Of a DNA stretch of 64,000 nucleotides, positions 10,991 to 23,679 are shown one piece after another. The stretch is from NCBI GenBank assembly GCA_025267735.1, contig CM046297.1:18502011-18566010 (forward strand), written 5' to 3'. Source of the stretch: Mactra quadrangularis (lineage: Eukaryota > Mollusca > Bivalvia > Venerida > Mactridae). Made by a program: the position numbers and the translations under genes. The notes under the pieces are model-generated. The model saw only the letters and a list, made by a program, of their open reading frames with translations, was not told the DNA's origin and ran no database searches. Every line of letters starts with the position of its first letter. The stretch's first letter is position 1.

Positions 10991-11338
10991 GAACTCGCAT
11001 ATCCTCCCACAATTATCAAGTCAATTTTCTTCATACATGGAGTAAAACTTCACATAAACTGTAGAAAACACTTAAGAATTTCAAAAATTTCAGATTTAAA
11101 CATTAAAACATTCTACTTCATTATAAACAACAAGCCATGGTTATATTTTACCATGAAGTGTTGTTTTTTGTCATGTTCTCAACACTAAGAAACAATTAAA
11201 CACCATTTAAATCTAACTGGAACATCTTTAAAAACAAGACACATTGTCAGTGACAACCATAAAATATTTCAGCCCTCTGTGAACTTCATGTTTTTTTGGA
11301 CCATTTTGTTCATGTTTATTTATTTCCATGCCATGCTA
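10991..11338. other. AT-rich sequence, no feature seen
   Basis: Only AT-rich DNA up to the TA-flanked MITE. Confidence 0.5.
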
Positions 11339-11605
11339 TAGCTCGTTTAGGATAACTTGAGACAAACGACTCAGTTTGTTTACATATTTGGGAATTAGGT
11401 ATTACATAAAACAGGGAGGTCAGCTGATTTTGTGTAATGAACGTATTAAACATGTCTTAATGCGTGGAACGTGTGTTCTCATACTAAATTTAATACATCA
11501 AAATCACACTGATAATAGTCGATAATTACGTGTACTAAACTGAAATCCACCTGTGTATAAAAATTGTATCGTCGTATTTTGTCTCAAGTTATCCTAAACC
11601 AGCTA
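11339..11605. mobile_element. TA-flanked MITE, 267 bp
   Basis: Ends are inverted repeats of about 32 bp: left TAGCTCGTTTAGGATAACTT..., right ...AAGTTATCCTAAACCAGCTA. The flanks are TA on both sides (11337-11338, 11606-11607), the Tc1/mariner-type target. The interior is non-coding. Confidence 0.8.
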
Positions 11606-12178
11606 TATACATTTATCAACTATTGTTTTCAATATTCATTTATAGTGGCACATTTACCTTACAAGCTTTGTGTAACCCTTTACTGGTTTTCAGCACATTG
11701 GCAAAAATACTTTATTTGGAACTCAAATATCTAGGTATTTCTGTCCATGTGAAGGCGTTACTAACACAGTTTGGTATATATTATTGCTGAAAAGCATGAA
11801 ATACAGTTCATCTTCCATTGCATATTAATTCAGACTAGGCGAGTTGATAAAAATTACAGTATAGAGATATAAACAGTATCATCAATTTTTATTGAACAGA
11901 AACCATGTAAGTATTTTCAGTTTTTGTTTCTACGATTGTTTGTTTTGGTAGATACTTCAATGTTTATGAATAGTGTAGTGTTATGTTTATGCTGAAGAAC
12001 AATAAATACAATGTTTGTTGTAGTCAAACATCAACTCTTGAGAACAGAACAGAACAGAACAGTATGTAAGTTTTATAATAAAAAGTACACATATACAATG
12101 TCATGTACCTTATAGTAAAACTATATCAAAGTTTCACTATAATTCCCACCAAAATGAGAGGTCTTGATAGACGAATAA
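11606..12178. other. AT-rich sequence with a small AGAAC repeat
   Basis: Four tandem AGAAC units near 12041-12060. Nothing else was recognised. Confidence 0.5.
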
Positions 12179-12465
12179 CCTGGGTCAGTGGCGCAGTTGG
12201 TAGCATGCCAGGATTTGGAATCTTGTGTTTCAAAGGGAGAAAGGGTTTGAATCCCACCAGGGGAGGTTATACCCTTCCATGAAAATTTGGCAATAATGTC
12301 AATTTTCCTTCATTGGTTAGATAATATGGAGAAGTTTCCGGCCTTGTGGAAGGGTAGGTGAGAACTGGTTATAGACAAAGGTCCAGGAAAGCTAGGTTAG
12401 GTGCCCTGGATGGCGTAAAATGACCTAAATTGCGTTGACACAGTGTTAAACTCAATAAAAAAAAA
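12179..12465 (+). mobile_element. tRNA-derived SINE, full-length
   Basis: The tRNA-like head (TGGCGCAGTTGGTAGC D-arm, TTTGGAA loop, T-arm with GGTTTGAATCC) is followed by the body. The body holds ACCCTTCCATGAAAATTT, GAAGTTTCCGGCCTTGTGG, AGGTGAGAACTGGTTATAGA and GGTCCAGGAAAGCTAGGTTA. The 3' part is GACCTAAATTGCGTTGACAC, then GTGTTAAACTC and an A-rich tail. Internal A- and B-box-like sites mark an RNA polymerase III promoter. Mobilisation would depend on a LINE not present here. Confidence 0.9.
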
Positions 12466-12761
12466 GATAGGCAAATAGTCTTAATATTTGGACCATTTTT
12501 TTTTAAACTACACAAGTGAGATTATTAAAATTGTCAAAACATGTAAAAAAAGATTTCACAACAAACAATGTAGAGTCTGCGAAATAAATTACGTCCAATC
12601 CCATACAATCCCTATAAGAAAAGTCTGTATGATAAATTGATCATCAAATAAACTCAACATCATGACTTGGGATTCCATGTAATGTATAAATATAATAATA
12701 CTTTTTATTAATAGCAAAATTTGTTTATTATCATGTACAGTTGATTGTAAATCTAAGTTTT

Positions 12762-13043
12762 TATTTATTGGAGTTAACGCCGTATCAACACAATTTAGGT
12801 CATTTCACGGCGTCCAGCGCACATAACCTAGCTTTCCTGGACCATTGTCTATAACCAGTACTCACCTACTCTTCCACAAGGCCGGAAACTTCTCCATAAT
12901 ATCTAATCAATGGAGGAAAACCGACATTATTGTCAAATTTTCATGGAAGGGTATAACCACCCCGGGTGGGATTTGAACCCGCACCCCCTCGGGCACGAGT
13001 ATCCAAATCCCGGCGCGCTACCAACTGCGCTATAGACCCGGGT
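12762..13043 (-). mobile_element. tRNA-derived SINE, full-length, inverted relative to 12179
   Basis: Same architecture as the copy at 12179, on the opposite strand, 296 bp away. The head reads CCCGGGTCTATAGCGCAGTT at its 5' end and keeps GGTTCAAATCC as B box. The tail reads GTTAACTCCAATAAATAAAAA. Confidence 0.9.
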
Positions 13044-13400
13044 TCTGAGTGTAAATAGAAATACAGAATGACTTGCCCATGTAAACATTGTCCATAATAC
13101 AATATATTTTTATGACAAATTTTAAGGTCTGTATGCTTTATTTGAGAAAAAAAGGGTCCTTACATTAAAGCCATTCAGCTATAATGACTATCAATGTTAA
13201 AAGTCCAAATAGTTAAACCTAATTGTATTATTAAGTATAGTGAAAATATGAAGTTTTACAAATTATAGATCTAGGGAAAAAATGACTATACAATAATTGT
13301 TATAATTTATAATAAAACAAATGGCTGATTATTATTGAAATATATCCAAATTATGTAATAAATAATAAAATTTTAATGTAACCAAAATAATTGCTCACCT

Positions 13401-14340
13401 TGTTAAGACCATGTTAAAACAAAGAAAAATAATATATCATATAATATAATCACAACGACAGAAATTCAAATCACAAAAAACATAAATCCACAGAATTTCA
13501 AACCACACTTTGATATTTTTCAGGCTTAAATCCACAAATTTTCACTTAAATTTAAATTAATCACTTCACTTTCTTACTAATTAACAAAAATTCTCGTTAA
13601 ATCAAAACATTAATTAATTACATAACTATAATAACATAACAGGATATGACATCAACGAAAGTTATCCAACAAAACACACACACACACACTTTGTAATAAA
13701 ACGTTTCAATTCACTTTTCGTATGAATTCACTATTCAGCTAAACCGATATTTTGAAATTCCAAATTCCACAATTTACGTAATTGTGAAGTAAAGTATTAA
13801 CATATAACATACATGTACTAATATCTCGTCCATAAATTACCGCACCTTGCCAAAACAACTCCAAGTCCTTTACTATTAAGTAAAAACTCTAAATGTAAAC
13901 ATTAAGATACGTTTAAGAAGCTTTAAGCCCTGCAAGTTTAATCCAATAGCCGATAGTTATACCAGAGTAATACGGGTATTTATGCAGCTAGATATTAAAC
14001 CCAAACATAAAAATATCACACCCAATAAAGTTTAGCACTGTCGTCTTAAAACTACCGATATAAAAACCCTATCTAAAACCAAGCCGTATAATCCTTATAT
14101 TCCTATTCGAATATTAACTTTTAACGATTATTCTGACTCGTATAAATCGGTTCAGTAAGTTTTAACAAGTTGTTTTTCAAACTATTAACTACAGCCCAAC
14201 GCAAACTGTTAACTAGTTTAAACCATTTAACAAGGCACAACAAGGGCAGTCAACATCTGTTAATCTCTGTGCTTCTTCGAGGTCGATTTATAAATGTCTT
14301 CGTTAATTAACTTCATATCAAACCACAAGATGAATGATAA
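13401..14340 (-). promoter_or_regulatory. possible 5' region of the candidate minus-strand gene
   Basis: CpG dinucleotides are visibly more frequent at about 13690-14340 than in the neighbouring DNA, and no repeat was recognised apart from a CA run at 13674-13690. At the left edge a minus-strand donor-like site (AACAAG then GTGAGC) ends at 13401. A second donor-like site (CTAGCG then GTAAGT) ends near 14798. Either could close a non-coding first exon for the exon at 6545-6616. This is inference from composition and splice consensus only. Confidence 0.2.
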
Positions 14341-15826
14341 ATAGAACCAAGAACTAATTCCTTACAACATGAAAGCATTGTCTTACAACTTAACTATTGT
14401 TTGATGAATTCAGTATGAAGTAAATTTAGGTTAAAATGATCGTATAGTACAACACCTGTATGAGTGTATTTTTGTATTATATACATACATGGCTTGAGAT
14501 AGGTGTATTAAGACAAGATAGGTATGTATTAAAGGCATTGATTCAGGGTAATGGTGAAAGTGGCAACTTCTAAGCTTAACATGTACTCCATTAATTTCAC
14601 TGTGAAAGATTATACTTGCATTATTACATTTCATGGCTTCAGAAAGGTGGTATTTGTAGACAAGATAAAGCCACATTAAAGACATTGATTCAGGTTTTTA
14701 GTAACAATGATAAATAGGCCTACATGTCACTAAGACTCTCAAAAATTTCATACAAAAACTAAATAGGATATTCAGTTATCTTAACGAAATCAAGTACTTA
14801 CCGCTAGAGATTTGGATCTATTATGACATGATCATAACTTGACTTCTTAAAAACATGGATCTAGCCATTGTATTTTATCTAAAATTTGTTTTGATATCTA
14901 TTTTGGTTTATATCAGCACTACTATTCATAATAATGCGGAAAAGATTTTTACAAGAATTTATTCAGAGAACATAAAATTGTACACAATACATTTCTTCAA
15001 AGGTAAAAAAAAAATGAAAAAAAGTGTACAAAAAATTCAAGCATTACAAATTCTCATGTGAATGATCATTGAGTAGTAAATATATGGTACAAACTGCATG
15101 CTTTTTAAAAGCAATGTTTTAAAAGCAAAATAATGACAACTTAAGACAAAATACACCAAAATCTAACTCAAGCATGCAGATATTTCAAATTCCCTAACCT
15201 ATCAATGGTAACAAAACAGAAAAGAGAAGTGGATCAATACCTTTAAGACGAGGCAGGTAGATTTAGGACAAAATTTATTTTACATACAATACAGCTATCT
15301 TGTTTACAATAGGTATATAAATATAGTATATATGTCTGTACATGGTAAATGGGGACAAAGTTAAATAAGTATGTTTTATCTAGTAATTAGTTCTTTTTTT
15401 TTTTAAATGTTAAACATAAAACCATATTAACTGCCAAGGCTTTAACATTACTTTACGACACTACTGCAGCAATGTGCTGCGTATTAAGTTGCAGTTTAGC
15501 TGCATTATAGCGAGCGAGATATTATGGCGTAACTTTGTTAAGTTATTAAAAGATTAAGTTTAAAACTTTCAAACAAGGAGATCTTTTTTCTCATGGCTTC
15601 CAGTCAACAGTCAACTATAAATTTAAAATTTATGCAAGAAATTTATTACATACAGAGGGAATTAATCCCGGAGAATCTATAATCTAATGTATTTTAAGTC
15701 CAGACTGTAAGAAAACAACATGTCATGTACTTTATAAGTAAATTAGAAAACAAAAACACATGTTAATCTGTCATTTGTTATAACTTATACTAAATTTGTT
15801 TTAGGGTATTAGCAGGGCTTAAAGAA
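14341..15826. other. AT-rich sequence, no gene recognised
   Basis: Only weak signals: the donor-like site near 14798 and a small CpG-bearing patch around 15455-15535 (TAGCGAGCGAGATATTATGG) without an open frame. Confidence 0.45.
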
Positions 15827-16290
15827 TGCAGTTTCTGGCACAGTGGCATAGTGCAATATCTGGGCATAGTAAAAGTGGCAAAGTGTTGCATCTTGCCACA
15901 GTACAGTGGCATAGGGCAGTTTCTGGAACAGTGGCATGATGCAGTTTATGGCCATGGCATGATAAAATATATGGCCATGGTTAAGTGGCACAGTGAAATA
16001 TCTGGCCATGTAAAGAGGCACAGTGAAATACCTGACTATGGTAAAGTGGCACGGAGAAATATCTGGCCATGGTTAAGTGGCATGGTGAAATATCAGGCTA
16101 TGGTAAAAAATGCACAGTGAAATATCTGGCCATGGTTAAGTGACACAGTGAAATATCTAGCTATGGTAAAGTGGCACAGTGAAATATCTAGTTATGATAA
16201 AGTGGCACCATGAAATATCTGGCTATGGTTAAGTGGCACAGTGAAAAATCTGGCTATGGTAAAGTTGCACAGTGAAATGGTGGAGTAACA
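15827..16290 (+). repeat. minisatellite, unit about 31-33 bp
   Basis: About 14 imperfect copies of AGTGGCACAGTGAAATATCT followed by GGCCATGGTTA, diverging at the left end (CAGTTTCTGG forms). Open frames on both strands here follow the repeat and are not genes. Confidence 0.95.
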
Positions 16291-16693
16291 TGGCTATGGT
16301 TAACCTGATGCACAGGCAGTTTTGATGGAGGCAGGTGACATTATTCAATAAGCATGTCTTAAATGCAGCGTTAATGGCAAAAACGTTTTTAAAACTATTG
16401 TACACAAATAAGAAAAGGCCGCCCCAAGTTTGAGGTCAAAAATAGTAAAAAAGACAATAGAATGTTAAGAATGAAAGGTATGTAAATATTTGTGGTTTTT
16501 AATGAGTATTTTAAACTGACAATGTAACATCAAGATAACAGTGTAGTAAATGTACATTACAACCATCACATCATCAAAAGATGACAAGTTTTTATACCTA
16601 GTTGAACATACTAGGTGTCGTATATAACACATAAAATATATATCTATGGATCAGCGCACTACTGGTCTATATCCTTCCTTTATACACTTTAAG
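16291..16693. other. AT-rich sequence, no feature seen
   Basis: No gene or repeat was recognised. Confidence 0.5.
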
Positions 16694-16763
16694 TTAGACT
16701 AGTTTTGCTCTGATCTATGAATTTATGAGTAAATATCAAAAGTTCAGAGCAAAACTAGCCTAA
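16694..16763. mobile_element. 70-bp fold-back element
   Basis: Inverted arms of 20 bp, TTAGACTAGTTTTGCTCTGA and TCAGAGCAAAACTAGCCTAA, pair with one mismatch around a 30-bp loop. Similar fragments (AAAACTAGTCTAAC near 3131; GCAAAACTAGTTTAACG near 25537) suggest a dispersed family. Confidence 0.6.
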
Positions 16764-17194
16764 ATTGTTCCATTATTTACATGTATTATGACTAGTCTGG
16801 CACTGAAAACTAGATATGTAATATATATGTACACACAAATCAGGTATATTTTTCTTCCCTCTATTTACATGTATCATTCTTTGGTTACCATTCAGGTTAC
16901 ATAATTGTCTAGACTTTCCCCTTTCACTAAAGTTTACATTGCATGCACTACAAAACATTTTAATATCATTCTTTTCACTTTCTTTCTGGAATTTCTTAAA
17001 CATTTATAAATGAAAATGAAAATTCAATGCTACTATATGAAATTTTTTGAGTATTTTTTCAAATTTAAGCAAAATTTAAGCACTTTTACTAGACTCAACT
17101 ATCAAAGTACTTTTCAAGGCCAGTACGAACCAAGAAGAGATAATGAAGATATTCTCAACACAGGGTACATGAGGGATGAGTGAAGTTAGATTTT

Positions 17195-17391
17195 AGACTA
17201 GACCCGGAATTCAAAATTTTGTTTTTTTCCCTGACGTATAAAATTTCATCACTACAATGAAAACAAGTGTACAAAAAGCGATAGGATTTAATCCATATTT
17301 CATGAATTTCAGCTATAATTTACAAGGACTTTTGTACCAACTGAGCACAGACCAAAAAACACATTAATTGGAGTTCTGAACATAGTCTATC
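17195..17391. mobile_element. decayed MITE-like dispersed repeat
   Basis: Left end TAGACTAGACCCGGAATTC and, reversed from the right, TAGACTATGTTCAGAACTCC are weakly inverted. The interior (ACAATGAAAACAAGTGTACA, then GGATTTAATCCATATTT) is shared with 49035-49205, which shows it is dispersed. Confidence 0.45.
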
Positions 17392-18739
17392 ATCTACAAT
17401 TAATTAGATTGGTGTGGCATTAACCCATCAATACCCCCTCGCCCCCCCGCACAACTTTCATAAGCAGCCAAAGTAAAATTCTGAGCTACACCACTGATAG
17501 ATAGATAGATAGTTTATCTATTTCTATAACATTTACAAATCTATGAGGACAATAATGCATGATATCATGAATGACAAAATATTCATGTCAGCTTGTATTT
17601 ATCAATCAACATCTATGGTATATCATTTTCTCAATGAAAACACAAACAAGATGAGGTCAGAGTAAGCTTCCTTCTTCTCTCTGTAACATCTGCTAGTCTC
17701 CTCAACATGTTTTCATCATTAGGCCAGACCTTTTATATTTTACCAAAAAATATATATTTACATAAAAAAAATATATCTTGACTGTAAATTTTCAGAAAAT
17801 TGAAAAAATAATCTAGAATAGATACGGTAATTGATTTTTTTATTTCCAACCAGACTTATTTGTGCGCAAAAAGACAAAAAAAACCAAAACTTTATAATCC
17901 CCCAAATGTCTAAATGATAGATAGGAACATCCTTCAAGTAAAAACAGAATTATTCCATACAGTATATTAAACATGGCTGTTTTTCGAAGTTTCTATGTCA
18001 GATTTTTCAATTTCCAGAACACTTTTCTTAGGGCCTGTTGAAAGTAAATGAATAGCCATGATAGTGCATTTTATGAAAGCACATTCTTGCCATTCTTGGG
18101 GCATGTAATGCTCCAACTCTACTCAACTCGCAGAGCTCTTATCTTGATTTTCTTTTTTACAAATATTTCTCATGAGACATATAAATGGTCTTGCCTTATA
18201 ACTCACTTCACATGACATTTACTCATGTGTAAAATGTTTACATCATACGCCTTCATACAGGAGATGAGGGCGGGACTGGAGGGCCATTAACAAAGACTTG
18301 GAATTCCTATGTATATTAACCTGCAGAAGTAATTTCCTTAAAGCTATGACTGGGTTGTGTTTTTTATTTGTAAATGCTGAGAAATTGTCAAACTTAATTA
18401 GTTTTTGTTTTATGATTAGGAATGCTTGTCGGTACTTCTTACTTGTATTAGTACCAGTTTTAGCTTCATAAAGTAATCCTTTAATTGTTTCATATACCAG
18501 AGAAGGTGCTGCTACTTTAATCAGTAGCAGTAGAGAGAAATCATTATATGCAATCATCGAAACTTCCTATATTTATCACTTCCTATATTTGTTATTTTCT
18601 TTCTTTTTTCTTTTTTTTTCTTTTTTCATTTTTCATTTCTGTTTTTAATTAAACTCTTATTTCCTAATTATGCATATGATTGTGAAGTGCTTTTGAAGAT
18701 ATATTCAATATGAAAAGAGCGCTGTACAAATGCAGTATA
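17392..18739. other. AT-rich sequence with a small GATA run
   Basis: GATA tetranucleotide run near 17497-17515 and a T/C-rich tract near 18590-18650. A 104-codon minus-strand open frame (18243-18557) matches nothing recognisable and is of the length expected by chance here. Confidence 0.4.
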
Positions 18740-20599
18740 TAGACAATCCCAGAAATGAAAATTAGACCGCCGCCATTTTGTGGTCACGTGATCCGTCCGC
18801 CATTAAGGTACTGAAGATTCCTTCTGCAGCTATAATAGATAAGGTCTGTTGCACAGTATTTGTCCCATTTTTTACGGCATAAATTGAAATATAAAAACTG
18901 AAATGTCGAAAAAAACTTTTGTATCATAAAGACTTAATGTTACGGGTGTGAGCAAAAAAATGTTCAAATATCACAAGAGGTTTAAGAGTTAATTTCTAGT
19001 GTCGAAAAATGGCCATTTTTGTGTGTAATGCGTAAAAATCAGTTTTAACCTATTTTTCAAAATGCTGTTTTTGGGAGCAAGTAAACTTTAATTAAAATCT
19101 TATATCAACATTTTATAGAAAATTTCATGTTTTAAAACATTGCATATAACAATTTTGCAGTTAAGTGTTTGTTTTTTTTAATTTAAAGGAAATGAAAATG
19201 GTGCGAGTGTAACTGTCTTATTAATTTTAGAAAAAATCTTTTTACTTTGTACTTTAGTAACTAAATTTTTCATGATAAAAAACATGATAGTGTAACTGAA
19301 TGTTAATATCAATCAATTATGACACAAGTACAAGTTTTCATGACTTTTTGTGGTATTGAAGTAATGTAAAATTTGTTATTTCCATTATTTTCAAAAAAAA
19401 ATAAGTGAGTCGAAAAAAGTGTCTTGTCCGTCCCCCGCCTCCAAAAATAGCTATTAATTCGGAAAATATAAAACCTAGGCATATTGATCAATGAATTTAT
19501 ATGACAATATAGTAAATTAACCAAAATATAAATCTAAATAAATTAATTTAAATGAAAAATAGCAAAAAAGAAAAGTTTTGTAACGTCCGACCTCCTGCTT
19601 AAAATTGCTATTTTCCAAACTAATCTAAATATTCGACAGAACATGATGTATTTCAGTGAAATAACATCAGATAAACATAAAAAACTTACTTAATTACATT
19701 TTTAAAGGAGTTAAATATTAGCTGAAACAAAAAAATATCCGTGATATTTGTTTTAAATAGCTAATTTGATAAATAGCTAAATGTCACTCAAAATGCTATG
19801 TATTCATTTTATACTTAATAAAAAGCGGAACATCAACAAACAATCATTTTTTTATGAAATCATAAGTTAAAATTCAGAAGCTATTTAAAGCTGTATGTGG
19901 CCGTAAAATCGCCATTTTTTATAGGATATAAGATTAAAAAATTCAATCAGATATCTCTTCTTACAATCCTTTGCAAGGTGAAGTTGACAATTGCACAAAG
20001 TATGTTGAGCATTTTGAAATTAATTCTGATTTTTTCTTCAGACTAATCTGTATATTATTATTTCAACTATAATTATGTCCAAGTCAATAAAATTATTAAG
20101 ACAAATCCTTCAAGAACAAAAATCGCCAAACTTTCGTTAGAGTGTCATCTATTTTCATTTTAATAAGACACCTAGCTGATGTATTTAGGATCAGACGGAA
20201 AATATTGTCATACAAATATTCAGTTTTTAATGTTTATGAAAACAGGTCACAAACAAGTCCTACATCACTAATTTTGCAGACAATTTTTTACAATTAGTAC
20301 TTAAAGTAACATTATTGGACATAATTAATTACAATGTATATGGTGTCATATTCTGTGATGGTCAATTATGTAATATTATGTGATAAGTTAATCCACTGTC
20401 TGTCGGATCTGTATGATCTTATCTGTTAAATACATCAGTATAACACTAGGAGTCCAATCAAGGGACACTTGGTGATAATTATCAACAAAATATGTTTACG
20501 TCTGCATTTCATATCGATTTTTCTTCAGTACCTTAATGGCGGATTTGAAGAGTAATCAGGGGAGATAACTTTGTCAGACTAAATTTCTGGGATTGTCTA
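18740..20599. mobile_element. non-autonomous DNA transposon, 1,860 bp
   Basis: Outer ends are a perfect 17-bp inverted repeat (TAGACAATCCCAGAAAT, right copy 20583-20599) with TA flanks. A second perfect 22-bp inverted block beginning TCCGCCATTAAGGTACTGAA lies inside both ends (18796-18817 and 20522-20543). The stretch of about 40 bp between the blocks differs between the two ends. The AT-rich interior has no transposase-like open frame but shows a loose internal repeat (GTCCGTCCCCCGCCTCC near 19428 and GTCCGACCTCCTGC near 19585). Superfamily unassigned; TA flanks suggest a Tc1/mariner-type relative. Confidence 0.8.
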
Positions 20600-21197
20600 T
20601 AATAATAATAATCATATTGCAAAGGGATTTAACTCTGTCTAAGGATCAGTTTAATACATCTTATTCTGTAACTTATTTCCAGAGAAAACATAGACCATTG
20701 ACAACAACTTGGACAATAATCACCATTTTGGGCTTCTTTATAGTCATATTATTGTCAATGACAAAGCACAATTAATATCACAAATTGATTCTTAATATTT
20801 GCTATTTAGTCAGAGTGCAACAGTTTCTTCAGGCCTGCCATTGACCACATTTCCCTGTGCCTGAAAATCTCCTTCATAAACTTGAAAATACTTATACACA
20901 TAATATATATAAGAAGACAACTGATGGAAGTAAAAAACTGATATTAGGCTGAGGCCTAAAAATAAGCAGGCCTGTTCTTACATCTGTATTGTAATGTCCT
21001 TATCCTTATCAAACTTTATTTGTGATGTTAAGAGCTACAATCTGAAGCTCAAACACATAACCTTTACCAGTAAGAGTTTACAGTGATTTGAATGTTGTTG
21101 TTTTTATTGAAAGCAAGACTGACCTAAGAATTACTAAAAATACAAACAACAGTAAAATTATGAATGCACTTTCTCTAACAACATTAAATGTAAATAA
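20600..21197. other. AT-rich sequence, no feature seen
   Basis: Begins with a short AATAATAAT run. Nothing else was recognised. Confidence 0.5.
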
Positions 21198-21420
21198 GGC
21201 CACAACAAATTGATCATATGTTCTATGGATTCACTCGCACCTTAATTTTGACGATTTTTACAAAAAAAATATTTTTATTTCCTCGCTCGCTCATAAAAAT
21301 TTGGTCAAACTGCTATATAAAGCTAGTAAATAAAGATTTTTAAAAAAAAATTTCTTCGCTCGCTCGCCCTATTTTTTCCCCAGAAAAATCCATAGAACAT
21401 ATGATCAACTTGTTGTGGCC
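21198..21420 (+). mobile_element. PIF/Harbinger-type MITE, copy C
   Basis: GGCCACAAC...GTTGTGGCC termini with TAA duplicated at 21195-21197 and 21421-21423. Same orientation as copies A, B, E and F. Confidence 0.9.
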
Positions 21421-21522
21421 TAATTTTCAACAATATTTCAACAATATTTTGATGTTTACTAGGTCAGACTATTCTGGTGGAATAACCATTATACCATATC
21501 CTTTATCTTCAAGAACAATATA

Positions 21523-21562
21523 CAGTGCCATTCAAAAGTCCTTAGAGAAATTCCTGTTTTTA
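21523..21562 (+). mobile_element. single end of a Tc1/mariner-like MITE
   Basis: CAGTGCCATTCAAAAGTCCT then TAGAGAAATTCCTG matches the termini of the element at 34226-34473. No partner end was found nearby. Confidence 0.5.
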
Positions 21563-21601
21563 TAATAAACATATTCACATTGTGCCACAGATATAGTATA
21601 A

Positions 21602-21820
21602 GGCCACAACAAGTTGATCATGTGTTCTACGGTTTTTCTGGAAAAAAAATTGGATGTGGGAGCACAGAATTAAAAAAAAACAACTTTCAGTTGCTTTTAT
21701 ATAGTGGTTGGACCAAATTTTTATGAGCGAGGGAGGAAAAAAACATATTTTTTTGTAAAAATACGTCAAAACTATGCGAGCTAATCCAAAGAACATAATT
21801 ATAATCAACTTGTTGTGGCC
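21602..21820 (-). mobile_element. PIF/Harbinger-type MITE, copy D (inverted)
   Basis: Same termini as the other copies, but the asymmetric interior (GAGCGAGGGAGGAAAAAAAC side) is reversed. The left flank is TAA and the right flank AAA, so one duplication has mutated or the ends have drifted. It lies 181 bp from copy C, giving a head-to-head pair. Confidence 0.85.
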
Positions 21821-22335
21821 AAACAAAGTCAACTGAGTAAATACACCAATCAGCATTAATTAGATATCATTTTATGATTCTAACTGTGTTACCAGTCATC
21901 ACCCTAAATGTTCTCACAAGCCTGATTATTTATATACTGTAGTGAAAACTAAAATTATCTTCTAGCCCTAATGTGAAAATAAGTAACTTTCACTAGCCCT
22001 AATAATTCATTGCTAGCCCAGATTTCAGATTAGTGGGTAAAAGTGTTACAATACACAATCTTAATTACAATAAAGTTACAAGTAGTAGCCATGATCAGCT
22101 TTTCTCCAAATTTTCATTTGTCACAGAACTTTTGGAGGGTACTGCCTATATCCTACCCTACATCTGGTTGATATTAAAACACTTCTAGCCTACTCATGTA
22201 AAACTTTGTTGTTAGGATATATCCTCTCACTAACAGTAACAGATGTTGAAAAGCCAAAATTATATCAGAGGTTGCATATTCAACAATGCCTTATGTTTCC
22301 CCCCTCCCCAAATGTTTCCATATACTCTCTATTAA
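21821..22335. other. AT-rich sequence with a hAT-like remnant
   Basis: Around 21920-22030 repeated TAGCCCTAAT phrases resemble decayed GGGCTAG-type hAT ends. No boundaries can be drawn. Confidence 0.35.
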
Positions 22336-22580
22336 GTAGCACTGTCAGTAGCATCAGGATTGGAATCTCAGGTCATGAAGGAAGTATGGACTCGAATCCA
22401 ACACAGGAGATTATAAATACCTGTCCATGAATTTGACAGTAATATCAATCTCCATCCATTCATAAGGTATATAGTTTCCTGCCATGCGGAAGGGTACTTG
22501 TTATAGACAATGGTTTAGGAAAGCTAGGTAAGCTACCTTACCTAAATTGTGTTGACATGGCATTAAACCCAGTATATAAA
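22336..22580 (+). mobile_element. tRNA-derived SINE, diverged copy
   Basis: The head has lost its first bases but keeps TGTCAGTAGCATCAGGATTGG, the loop TTGGAAT and a T-arm (ACTCGAATCCAACAC). The body segments TTTCCTGCCATGCGGAAGGG, TTATAGACAATGGT, TTAGGAAAGCTAGG and the GTGTTGACATGGCATTAAAC end follow in order. Older than the copies at 12 kb, judged by the number of changes. Confidence 0.75.
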
Positions 22581-23679
22581 AAGCTCTATAAAATTGTCGT
22601 CTTCAAAAATGTTGAGAGTTTTCAAATTATATTCAGCTAGCAGCTATCTAGCAACTCTGCTAGGTAGCACTACTATGTAACAAACCATAGCAAAGCAACT
22701 AGGTAGCCAATTATCCTAATTCAACTCCATGGCTCCAAAGTTTTCTTTGAGTACAAAATTGTTATATCCCACGGCTACCACTGCAAATACTAGAACACAA
22801 GGAAATAAAAAATCAAATAAATGCAACACAGCTAGTCAGTATGAGATTATTGTGCACTGAGATACATCCTGAAGTAAAATATGATTTGTGAGTACATTCA
22901 TTAATAATTCAAACCAATTTTGTCTCCAGTAGTGAGACCTCTGTTAGTTTCCATGGAGATTTAATCAATCAAATGATCATAAATTGCAAATTTTACATTT
23001 TTACATAAATTTGAAAATCTAATCATTCCTGGTCACACAGTCTAATTTCATAAAAGTAAGATATTGAAAAAAATTCTGCTGGTTTGTTGTTATAGTAATC
23101 AGTGCCACTTTTATATTGAATGCCATTCATTAATACTATTATTTACAGGCCAGTTCAATCTCCGTAAACAGAGATCCTGTAGAGCGTTGTCGTACTGGAT
23201 CTCTACTTTCTCAATGCAAGGTCACGTCGAGATGAACTTTGTGTCGACCAATCAATGCGTAACTTTCATCTAGACAAAAAACTATTAATGACAATTTGAT
23301 TTCGTAATGCTAATTTAACAGCGGTATTATTCACAGTCTGCGATTGGGTGGCTCATTTCAAATTGCGTGACGTAGACGATGTAAACAAGTTACGTATCAT
23401 AACAATTTCGTCATGAATATTATGAAGAGAAAAGGTCACCTGAATGTGACCTTCTTTTGGAAAAGGCCAGATCTAAATTAGCGAGTATATGTGAGCGGAA
23501 AATTTTAGATCGGGTTTTAATCAGATTGAGACCAGTTCACCTAACCGCCCAGGCAATATATTTAAAGTCAACCATTGACACAGAAATCACACATCTATGA
23601 ACAAGCCATGTTTATGCTCATACAGGGTCTCTAGTAATGTGATCTACAACAACATAATTCGAGGGTTTAAAGGAAGACT
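22581..23679. other. unassigned sequence with a CpG-bearing patch
   Basis: The stretch 23148-23420 has more CpG than its surroundings, an inverted pair AGAGATCC / GGATCTCT (23170-23204), a reversed CCAAT box (GATTGG at 23342) and CRE-like TGACGTAG near 23369. It could be a promoter of an unseen transcript or a transposon remnant. Part of the sequence after 23460 (GAAAATTTTAGATCGGGTTT) recurs near 40238. Confidence 0.3.

Noticed and set aside
18243..18557. 104-codon minus-strand frame
   Set aside because: No recognisable domain, no good splice sites, AT-rich codons. A few frames of this size are expected in 64 kb of such DNA.
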